From contig JALSHG010000095.1 in assembly GCA_026982355.1 (NCBI GenBank), positions 1-48,077 of the forward strand: DNA of 48,077 nt, in the 5' to 3' direction. This DNA is from Thermodesulfovibrio sp. (GTDB lineage: Bacteria; Nitrospirota; Thermodesulfovibrionia; UBA6902). This document shows positions 42,164-48,077 of the stretch, in pieces (position 1 is the stretch's first letter; the number at the start of each line of letters is the position of its first letter). Both the position numbers and the translations under genes were made by a program. The notes beneath the pieces are model-generated. The model was not told the DNA's origin. It worked only from the letters and a program-made list of their open reading frames with translations, and ran no database searches.

Positions 42164-43639
42164 GGGCAACCGGATCAGAAATGCGGTCCCCCGTCCCGGC
42201 CTGCTCTCTGCCTTTATAGAGCCGCCATGTTCCTCGACAATCGCATGTGTTATAAACAATCCAAGGCCCGAGCCTTTGCCGACCTCTTTTGTCGTGAAAA
42301 ACGGATCGAATATCTTCGGGAGGATGTCGGGATCGATCCCCGTGCCCGTGTCCCGGATATTTATATACACTGTGCCACCTGCCGCTGCATCTTCCGCAGC
42401 GGCCTGCCGGCTGTCCAGGGCAACGGATTCCCCGATATCCATGGCATCTTCCCCTGTTATACTCCTTGCGCTGATGCTGACCCGGCCTTCATTCGCTACG
42501 GCATCCATCGCATTCTTTATGAGGTTTAAGAAAGCCTGCTGCATGCGCTGCTTATCCGCATAAATCATGAGTTCTTCCGGCACATCAACGCTTATTTCCA
42601 CGTGTGCCGGGACCTCGCCACGGACGAAACGTATGGTCTCCAAAATCAGCATCCTGAGAGAGAGCCTCTCTTTTTTCAGTTCCCTCGGCCTTGAAAACTC
42701 CAGGATTGAACGGACTATATCCCGCGCCCTGCCGGTTTGTTCCCCGATCTGGGCCAGCAGCTCTTTTTTGTATTCCATGTCAGCCTCCTCGATCTCCTCT
42801 TCCAGTATCTGCGATGACGTGGAGATGTTGGACAGGGGGTTGTTCAGCTCATGCGCCATACCTGACAAAAGAGTGCCGAGGGAAGCGAGTTTTTCCGACT
42901 GAACGAGATGCCTCTGCCTCCACTCCAGTTCCCTCAGCATTCTGTTAAACGCCCTGCTGAGGGATACTATCTCCCTGTCCTGTGAATCAACAGAGACCCT
43001 CTCCATGCAACCGCCTGAAATTTTCTCCATGGCCCCCTCCAGCAGTTTCAGTGGCCTTGTAATGGTACGCAGCAGTATATAGCCGAACACAACACCGGTT
43101 ATGATAAGGGAGACCGTTGCCGTAATCAGGATGCGGTGCAGGGAAGACAGCAGCGTCCGGATATTATCATGTTCTATTTTCGATATGTCCTCGGCGATTG
43201 TAACAATCTCCTTGCCCTTTGCCCTTATTTTGCCCTCCAGCAGGACAGCCCTGCCGGATTCCGCCTGCTTTTCCCTGGAAAAGGCCCTTATAAGCCCCTC
43301 GTATTCATTCAGGGCCTCTTCTATGCCGGCAACGGAAACCACTGACACAAACTCCTTGAATCCCTCCCTGTTTTCCGCCACAAGCTCCTTTGCCCTGGCG
43401 ACGAATCGCAGGTTCTCACGGTAATCGTCCTCTTTCCTGTAGAGAAAGTAATTTTTCTCAAACCGCCTGATCTCAAGTGTGGTGTCGAAAAACCCGGATA
43501 TGATATTGCTGAATATCACCTTTTCCTCGACCACCCTGAGGTTGATGTATGTCAGGACAGCGCCGGCAATTATCACAGTAAAAGACAGCACATACCCGAG
43601 AATCATCTTTTGACGAATGCTGGACGGAAACCTGGCCAT
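42155..43639 (-). CDS. Sensor histidine kinase 2, partner of regulator 2
   Basis: A membrane kinase of about 494 residues. TM1 is about 13-32 and TM2 about 168-190; the shorter helical sensor has EIRRFEKNYFLYR (56-68) once. HAMP, then HisKA with His263 in GMAHELNNPLSN and HATPase with 'NLIKNAMDAVANEG', 'DTGTGIDP' and 'GSGLGLFITHA'. An unusual insert of about 25 residues, with Ala-rich 'DSRQAAAEDAAAGG', separates the N box from the G1 box. The ATG at 43639 has AAGGATTGAAG upstream, the AAGG coming from the leader repeat; the TTG at 43645 is an unlikely alternative. Confidence 0.93.
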   Translation of the reverse strand: MARFPSSIRQKMILGYVLSFTVIIAGAVLTYINLRVVEEKVIFSNIISGFFDTTLEIRRFEKNYFLYRKEDDYRENLRFVARAKELVAENREGFKEFVSVVSVAGIEEALNEYEGLIRAFSREKQAESGRAVLLEGKIRAKGKEIVTIAEDISKIEHDNIRTLLSSLHRILITATVSLIITGVVFGYILLRTITRPLKLLEGAMEKISGGCMERVSVDSQDREIVSLSRAFNRMLRELEWRQRHLVQSEKLASLGTLLSGMAHELNNPLSNISTSSQILEEEIEEADMEYKKELLAQIGEQTGRARDIVRSILEFSRPRELKKERLSLRMLILETIRFVRGEVPAHVEISVDVPEELMIYADKQRMQQAFLNLIKNAMDAVANEGRVSISARSITGEDAMDIGESVALDSRQAAAEDAAAGGTVYINIRDTGTGIDPDILPKIFDPFFTTKEVGKGSGLGLFITHAIVEEHGGSIKAESRPGRGTAFLIRLPQP

Positions 43640-43648
43640 CTTCAATCC

Positions 43649-43709
43649 TTACCTTGCAGCGGCATGAAAACATTGCCGGCCGACCATCGCGCCTTATGCA
43701 ACGTTAAGG
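43649..43709 (-). repeat. Leader repeat, short form
   Basis: In minus sense GCCTTAACGTTGCATAAGG, a CGGCCGGCAATG core, then TTTCATGCCGCTGCAAGG. It provides the ribosome-binding AAGG of kinase 2. Adjacent ends at 43722-43736 may be a collapsed further copy. Confidence 0.8.
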
Positions 43710-43721
43710 CACACACGAACA

Positions 43722-43825
43722 GTTGCATAATGCAACAGCAGGCGGTCTATGTGCAACAATCCATCCTTTCTCTTTATTATAAGCCTATTCATTCAAAAAT
43801 AAACAGTCCAGTTGCATATTGAAAC
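43722..43825. promoter_or_regulatory. Candidate activator dyads upstream of the second TauE/Usp operon
   Basis: GTTGCA-TAA-TGCAAC (perfect, 43722-43736) and GTTGCA-TAT-TGAAAC (43811-43825). They share form with the GTTTCA dyads near regulator 1; the second is a hybrid of both half-site types. The first could instead be two leader-repeat ends joined after loss of the centre. Confidence 0.45.
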
Positions 43826-43902
43826 ATGATATATTGGCTGTTCGGCAGGGGTGCCCTGGAAATTTTCAGCAATTCCGGCAGGTTGGGCGATTATTTCATA
43901 TC

Positions 43903-43918
43903 TGGCATAAATATTGAT
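43903..43918 (+). promoter_or_regulatory. Weak sigma-54 promoter candidate
   Basis: TGGCATAAATATTGAT has the -24 GG at the right distance and TTG at -12, but the -12 C is A, which usually weakens such promoters. It is 64 bp before the first gene and 80 bp after the dyad at 43811. The rest of 43826-43981 holds nothing else I can support. Confidence 0.35.
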
Positions 43919-43981
43919 ATTAACAGGGTGGAGGCTGTCTAACGGACAATAACAAAACAACAGGAGAGGAGGTGCATCACA

Positions 43982-44152
43982 ATGAAGAGGCTTATGAAAA
44001 AACTGGAGGACATCTATGCGGCAGTGGCCTTTGCAGAAGCAGGGGAGGCTGAAACATCAAGGAAGATACTCAGGGAAGAGAAACCCCTGAAGAAAGACCG
44101 CATACCGGCACGGCCTCCCAGGCAGTTACGGCCGGCCGGTGCCGGCAGGTAG
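43982..44152 (+). CDS. 56-residue FAEAGE-motif protein
   Basis: A very small charged protein. Residues 8-30 carry LEDIYAAVAFAEAGEAETSR, the same motif as the 98-residue protein at 34867; the tail from about 36 is basic and proline-rich (RIPARPPRQLRPAGAGR). GGAGAGGAGG lies 7-8 nt before the ATG, and a second ribosome-binding site overlaps its end (GTAGGAGG) for the next gene, so translation is well supported. It heads the operon of small protein, small membrane protein, TauE and tandem Usp. It is likely equivalent to the protein at 34867 in the first operon, reduced to one motif. Confidence 0.78.
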   Translation: MKRLMKKLEDIYAAVAFAEAGEAETSRKILREEKPLKKDRIPARPPRQLRPAGAGR

Positions 44153-44163
44153 GAGGTTGAATA

Positions 44164-44400
44164 ATGGCGGAGAGGCGGAAGAAGAGGCCGTATGCAGGCA
44201 CGGGCGTCTTCGGAATAATATCCTTATCGTCTTATACGGCGCTGTTTTCAAACCAGGAGATAGTCACGGGCATGACCACGGAAGGGGGAGCTTATGCCGT
44301 CATCCCGCTTCTGGCTGCATTTTATTTTTCTTTTATTCACGGCGCATTCGCCAGTAATGTGCTGAGCTTGCTCGGTATAGAGGCAAAAAAGAAAAAATAG
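44164..44400 (+). CDS. Small two-helix membrane protein
   Basis: A protein of 78 residues, not recognised. A basic N-terminus (MAERRKKRPYAGTG) is followed by two hydrophobic segments (about 14-30 and 44-70) and a lysine-rich end. GTAGGAGG before the ATG is strong. It lies between the FAEAGE mini-protein and TauE copy 4; a role as an accessory subunit is inference from position only. Confidence 0.72.
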   Translation: MAERRKKRPYAGTGVFGIISLSSYTALFSNQEIVTGMTTEGGAYAVIPLLAAFYFSFIHGAFASNVLSLLGIEAKKKK

Positions 44401-44558
44401 TCATTTCATACCGTGCAGTCTGCCGGCAAACCAGGTCGGGAGTTCGGGGTGGTGAATGGAATTCCATGTCGTTCCCGCACCCTGACAACTGCGCCATCTG
44501 GAGAGCGGCATCCCGATGCAATTGGAAGGTGCACAATTCAAACAAGGAGAATGTATCA

Positions 44559-45896
44559 ATGAAAAGGTATGTTGTTGTAATGTTTGCCCTGCTTCTCTCC
44601 CTGTCTTTTGTCCCCGGAGTGTTTGCAGGGGGCGCGCCAAAGGGTGATTTTAAAAAAGGCACCATTATCAGTGTAAATAAGGAAGCGGGGACGATTGTCT
44701 TTATACCTGACGGCTCTGAGGAGCGCATGACCCTCCGACTGGGCGCCGCTGCGGGCAGCGGGAAGATAGATACCCACAAGAAGGTGATCCTTTCACTTGA
44801 AGGGAAAAGGGGGGCGGAGGTGATTGCGAATATTAAAAGGATGTTCCTGGACCTCGGGCTCAGGGACATTGCCTTTATCCTGTTCGTCGGCTTTGTGGGC
44901 GGCCTTGTAAGCGGATTCATCGGCTCGGGCGGGGCCTTTGTGCTGACACCGGGCATGATGAGCCTGGGGGTTCCGGCAGCCGTAGCGGTTGCCAGCAACA
45001 TGTGTCACAAGTTCCCCAAAGCCATGGTCGGAGCTTACAAGCGGTTCAGATACGGACAGGTAGACCTTAAGCTCGGCCTTATCATGGGTATATCCGCTAC
45101 CGCGGGCGTTCAACTGGGGATAAGGGTGCAGGAGTTCATCTTCAACAGGTGGGGCGACGCGGGATCGAATCTGTATGTGAGCCTGGCATTCGTGTTCATC
45201 CTCGTCACCGTCGGTGGATACGTGTTTTACGATGCATGGAAGATATCCAAAAGAGGGGGCGAAGCCGCCCCGCCGAAGCTAGCTCTCAGGCTCCAGAATA
45301 TCAATCTCCCGCCGATGATCCGCTTTAAAACCGCCGGCCTGAGAATCTCGATATGGTTTACTGTCCCGGTGGGATTCTGCACGGGTCTGATGGCGGCGAC
45401 CATCGCAGTGGGAGGTTTTGTCGGGGTGCCGGGCATGATGTATGTAATCGGAGCATCAAGCCTCGTTGCCAGCGCCTCGGAACTTGTCGTTGCCTTTATA
45501 ATGGGGTTCGGGGGCTCAATAAAGTGGGCGTTGAGCGGCATGATCGACATAAGGCTGACTCTCCTGATCCTTGCTGCATCCCTTTTCGGCGTACAGCTCG
45601 GGGCGCTTGGGACAACCTATGTCAGGGAGCATATGATAAAGGTGGTCATGGGCTCCATCATGCTGATAGTGGCCGTCAGCAGGGGGCTGGCTGTTCCCAA
45701 GTACATGACCGACCTCGGGATACTCCCGCTTAGGGAAGGGACCACAGCCTTTCTGATGAAGGCAAGCTTTACGGTGATGGCCGTCTCCCTTATACTCGGA
45801 GCCGTCATAATCCTGAGCACCATGATAAAGGGCATGCGGGAATCAAGGAAGAAGGAACCGGCAATGGTGACAAGCCACGGCCACAGCAGATCATAA
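44559..45896 (+). CDS. TauE/SafE exporter with a secreted N-terminal domain (copy 4)
   Basis: A protein of about 445 residues. A signal peptide (MKRYVVVMFALLLSLSFVPG) leads to a soluble region of about 70 residues rich in beta strands ('GTIISVNKEAGTIVFIPDG', 'KVILSLEGKRG'), then the TauE/SafE core with GFIGSGGAFVLTPGMM and TIAVGGFVGVPGMMY. The soluble domain is absent from the other three permeases and would face the periplasm. The core is paralogous to the copy at 33078. AAGGAG lies 9-10 nt before the ATG at 44559; the longer frame from 44466 adds residues unlike a signal peptide. A tandem Usp gene follows 33 bp later. Confidence 0.9.
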   Translation: MKRYVVVMFALLLSLSFVPGVFAGGAPKGDFKKGTIISVNKEAGTIVFIPDGSEERMTLRLGAAAGSGKIDTHKKVILSLEGKRGAEVIANIKRMFLDLGLRDIAFILFVGFVGGLVSGFIGSGGAFVLTPGMMSLGVPAAVAVASNMCHKFPKAMVGAYKRFRYGQVDLKLGLIMGISATAGVQLGIRVQEFIFNRWGDAGSNLYVSLAFVFILVTVGGYVFYDAWKISKRGGEAAPPKLALRLQNINLPPMIRFKTAGLRISIWFTVPVGFCTGLMAATIAVGGFVGVPGMMYVIGASSLVASASELVVAFIMGFGGSIKWALSGMIDIRLTLLILAASLFGVQLGALGTTYVREHMIKVVMGSIMLIVAVSRGLAVPKYMTDLGILPLREGTTAFLMKASFTVMAVSLILGAVIILSTMIKGMRESRKKEPAMVTSHGHSRS

Positions 45897-45929
45897 CCGC
45901 CGGATAAAAAAATACGGGAGGCCCTGCAC

Positions 45930-46796
45930 ATGGGAAAATACAACAAGCTGCTCGTGGCGGTCGACGGGTCCGGGTCAGGCAGAAACGCCCTCAGGCAGGC
46001 ATTCAAATTAGCGCGTGATGAAAAGAAATGGATAACGGTTGTTGCGATTAATCCCCGTTACGAAGGAGACCTGTCGCTCGTGGGCGTGAGCAACATAAAA
46101 GATGTGATGAAAGGCCCGGGAGAGAAGATACTGGCAGAAGCGCGCAGGATGGCGGGGGAAGAAAGCGCAGCCATAAAGACGCGGCTGGAAGAAGGCGGGG
46201 GGTTCGAGAAAATCATAGAGGTGGCTGAAGAGGAGAAATGCGACCTGATTATAATGGGAAGACGCGGGATGAGCCGGCTTGAAAGGGCGCTTATGGGGGG
46301 AGTGACCGCCAGGGTCATCGGCCACTTCAGTGGCAGGGTGCTGGTGGTGCCGAGGGACGTATCCCTTGGGTGGGACAATATCCTCGTGGCTGCGGACGGC
46401 TCCATATACAGCGATGCCGCTGTCGCTGAAGCGATAAACTATGCGCAATCGTATGGAGGCGCGTTAAGCATACTCACTGTGGTGAACGTGACGGATGAGT
46501 TTCAGGCACAGGCCCCGGGGCTCGTTGAAAAACTGATTGAGAGGGCTAAGAGCAACCTCGAGGATATCAGGGACAGGGCACGCCGCGCCGGTGTCGCCGC
46601 CGGGATATTCGTACGGGAAGGCGAACCGTACAAGGTCATCACCGCTCTTGCACGGCAAATGAATGCGGATATCATTATAATGGGCAGCCACGGACGGACA
46701 GGGCTTACCAGGATATTTATGGGAAGCGTCACCTCGCGGGTGATCGGTCATGCGCCATGTCCTGTAATGGTGGTGAAAAAACGGCAGAGATTATGA
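45930..46796 (+). CDS. Tandem-domain universal stress protein
   Basis: A protein of about 288 residues with two Usp domains (about 1-143 and 149-288). Both begin with a typical strand ('LLVAVDGSGSGRNALRQAF', 'ILVAADGSIYSDAAVAEAI'). The second has a full ATP-binding motif, GSHGRTGLTRIFMGSV; the first has GRRGMSRLERALMGGV, with Gly in place of the final Ser/Thr, so ATP binding there is less sure. It is the last gene of the operon and is followed by a rho-independent terminator. It probably regulates or responds with the adjacent TauE permease. Confidence 0.92.
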   Translation: MGKYNKLLVAVDGSGSGRNALRQAFKLARDEKKWITVVAINPRYEGDLSLVGVSNIKDVMKGPGEKILAEARRMAGEESAAIKTRLEEGGGFEKIIEVAEEEKCDLIIMGRRGMSRLERALMGGVTARVIGHFSGRVLVVPRDVSLGWDNILVAADGSIYSDAAVAEAINYAQSYGGALSILTVVNVTDEFQAQAPGLVEKLIERAKSNLEDIRDRARRAGVAAGIFVREGEPYKVITALARQMNADIIIMGSHGRTGLTRIFMGSVTSRVIGHAPCPVMVVKKRQRL

Positions 46797-46800
46797 GAGG

Positions 46801-46833
46801 GGGGCGCACTCCGCCGTGCTCCCCTTTATTTTT
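46801..46833 (+). terminator. Rho-independent terminator after the tandem Usp gene
   Basis: GGGGCGCAC and GTGCTCCCC pair around a CCGCC loop with one mismatch, then TTTATTTTT. It begins 5 bp after the stop codon, ending the TauE/Usp operon. Confidence 0.75.
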
Positions 46834-46910
46834 CAATCGCATGGGGCAGGACAGCCCTGCCGCACACTCCCCTGATCGCAGGCGGTATTTTCATGCCGCT
46901 GCAAGGATAA
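46832..46910 (+). repeat. Leader repeat, separated from its gene by the IS remnant
   Basis: The right end is clear (GCAGGCGGTATTTTCATGCC then GCTGCAAGGATAA); the left end is decayed (CAATCGCATGGGGC). The next plus-strand gene is the cupin-like gene at 47986, with the IS remnant in between. Confidence 0.7.
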
Positions 46911-47213
46911 TCAGGCTGTTTAAGCCCGCCTTTTCCTGGGTCTTTGTTAAATGTTTGTAACTACTCAGGTCTAATTTAACCCTAATCCTAAAACAAGCGA
47001 GGTTTTATAACGAGCTGTTTAGCACGTCATCATAGCCATTTTCAGCCATTATTTTTAAGCTGTTCATCTATTCCGACACCGATTTTCCGGCTGTTTATAT
47101 CGATTGTGCTGATGAAAACCTGAAACAACATTTTGCAGGGTTGAATTCGGCTGAAATCACGGATTTCAGACGCACCTCTGCTGCTTTAATTTTCAGTTTG
47201 TCCCGTAAACTGT

Positions 47214-47585
47214 TTATGTAATCGCTGACCGCCGGATTCTCTCCCATGCTCTGAAGAAATCTTTCAGCCATGCATTATACCCAAGTAACCGGTATACTAT
47301 CTTTCGTCCTGTCCTGATTATCCGGCATGGCAATAATATCAGTGTATTCAGAAACCGCCGGAATTCCATCTTTATTACTTCTGCTCCCCGTATCTTATCG
47401 GGCATCAATTGTCCAAACCACGACTTCAGATTGCACGCCAATGCCGCCATTACCATGTACGCCCAGTTGCTATCTAAATCCCGCACTGGCATTCTCATTG
47501 CGTTGACTCCGTTTTTCAATTGCTCTATTACATTCTCCTGATCACATCTTTCATTTGCCAGTCTTACCACACCTGACGCCGTCAA
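47214..47585 (-). pseudogene. IS1380 family transposase, C-terminal fragment
   Basis: About 120 residues of the C-terminal end of an IS1380 DDE transposase: 'RCDQENVIEQLKNGVNAM', 'RMPVRDLDSNWAYMVMA', 'MEFRRFLNTLILLPC' and 'RIIRTGRKIVYRLLGYNAW'. The N-terminal two thirds, with the catalytic residues, are missing, so it is inactive. The break lies near 47580, where IS66 sequence begins. Confidence 0.85.
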
Positions 47586-47595
47586 ACCCTACAAA

Positions 47596-47928
47596 AACCT
47601 CCAGGGAAAAAAACAAAAAGAAAACGGGGACGGCCCCAAAAAACCAAAGCACGAAACCTGCTTGAACGTCTCGATAAATACGACGCCTTTGTGCTTGCTT
47701 TCCTGCATGATCTGCGTATACCTTTTACAAATAATCAGGCAGAGCAGGATATGCGCATGATCAAAATACGTCAAAAAATCTCCGGCTGCTTTCGCACTCT
47801 AGAAAGGAGCTGTCTGTTTTGCCCGTATCCGCAGCTACATCTCCACTGCCCGCAAGCACGGCATTGATATCCTCTCCTCTGTCAATGATGCCCTCTGCGG
47901 TCAGCCCTTTATCCCTCAGTGTGATTAG
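47596..47928 (+). pseudogene. IS66 family transposase, C-terminal fragment with frameshift
   Basis: The reading frame gives KRGRPQKTKARNLLERL, then LRIPFTNNQAEQDMRMIKIR and QKISGCFRT. After about 47805 the conserved continuation (FARIRSYISTARKHGID, then DALCGQPFIPQCD and a TAG at 47926) is in another frame. It is therefore frameshifted as well as truncated at its 5' side by the IS1380 fragment. Confidence 0.85.
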
Positions 47929-47985
47929 TTGTATTATAGACCTGAGTAGTTACTAAAATAAAAGAAATAACATGGAGAGTCATAA

Positions 47986-48077
47986 ATGCAAAACAAAGTC
48001 TTGTTTCCAGATATAATTACCAATCTTCCACAGGCAGACATTCCCATTGAGGGGCTAACTTCACACCTTCTTCAAGC
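47986..48077 (+). CDS. Cupin-domain-like protein, 5' part only
   Basis: The first 30 codons are present before the window ends. The start is ATG at 47986 with GGAGAG 7 nt upstream. FPDIITNLPQADIPIEGLTS resembles the N-terminus of small single-domain cupin proteins, but the metal-binding histidines would lie beyond the edge. The IS remnant ends 32 bp upstream and has probably replaced or cut its original promoter region. Confidence 0.5.
   Translation, partial: MQNKVLFPDIITNLPQADIPIEGLTSHLLQ

Larger units (their letters stand above)
46957..47953. mobile_element. IS66-type element remnant with an IS1380 fragment inside
   Basis: Perfect 17-bp terminal inverted repeats GTAACTACTCAGGTCTA at 46957-46973 and the matching complement at 47937-47953; IS66 ends characteristically begin GTAA. 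The 997-bp interior holds an IS1380-type transposase fragment on the minus strand (47214-47585) and an IS66-type C-terminal fragment on the plus strand (about 47596-47928). The flanking 8 bp (AAATGTTT and TAAAATAA) do not match, so no target duplication remains. The stretch 46974-47213 shows no gene; it probably belongs to the 3' end of the IS1380 piece. Confidence 0.75.

Noticed and set aside
4714-46910. CRISPR array interpretation of the dispersed repeats
   Set aside because: Copies are kilobases apart, differ in length and sit next to genes; there is no regular spacing, and no cas genes are present.

Overview
The window is a bacterial chromosome segment dense in signal-transduction genes. 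Candidate affiliation is Nitrospirota (Thermodesulfovibrionia-like) or a neighbouring Desulfobacterota-like lineage. The grounds are a PEP-CTERM surface protein, the yacL-ispD-ispF order, several TauE/SafE exporters next to Usp proteins, sigma-54 two-component pairs, and heavy AGG/ATA codon use. This is an impression, not a phylogenetic result. No rRNA, tRNA or CRISPR array was seen.

Layout. 1-3610: a PEP-CTERM protein and a SARP-type regulator. 3691-10782: housekeeping genes (epimerase, HtrA protease, PIN-TRAM membrane protein, IspD, IspF, TlpA-like thioredoxin, short QueG-like Fe-S protein, DUF2064 transferase). 10975-17306: a PAS/triple-GAF sensor, a diguanylate cyclase and SecA. 17393-30190: a signalling block with two paralogous histidine kinases, two PEP-synthase-like proteins that lack the PEP-binding barrel, two lone receivers, and two membrane proteins fusing a GspE/MshE N-terminal domain to tandem DUF202-like modules. 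30319-46796: a TauE/SafE and universal-stress locus. It holds four TauE/SafE permeases, several Usp proteins, small accessory proteins and two sigma-54 two-component systems (37418-39004 with 35814-37166; 42155-43639 with 40672-42039). 46957-47953: a decayed IS66/IS1380 chimera, followed by the start of a cupin-like gene.

The TauE/Usp locus looks like one regulon. A near-perfect -24/-12 sigma-54 promoter (35708-35723, minus strand) precedes an eight-gene operon. Dyads of the form GTTKCA-N3-TGMAAC lie near the regulators and their divergent targets. Both regulators carry GAFTGA and similar recognition helices. Products would be permeases for small sulfur anions (family inference) plus nucleotide-binding Usp proteins. 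A short FAEAGE helical motif recurs in four proteins: two encoded by the operon, one by the second locus, and one by the PEP-synthase-like gene.

A structured repeat family runs through the window: about 90 bp (long form) or 45-50 bp (short form), with ends reading TTAATGTTGCATAA and TTATGCCGCTGTAAGG. Sixteen clear copies all lie in the sense orientation relative to the next downstream gene, several of them supplying its Shine-Dalgarno. This suggests a 5'-leader RNA element, or a miniature repeat filtered by orientation, and is the most unusual feature here.
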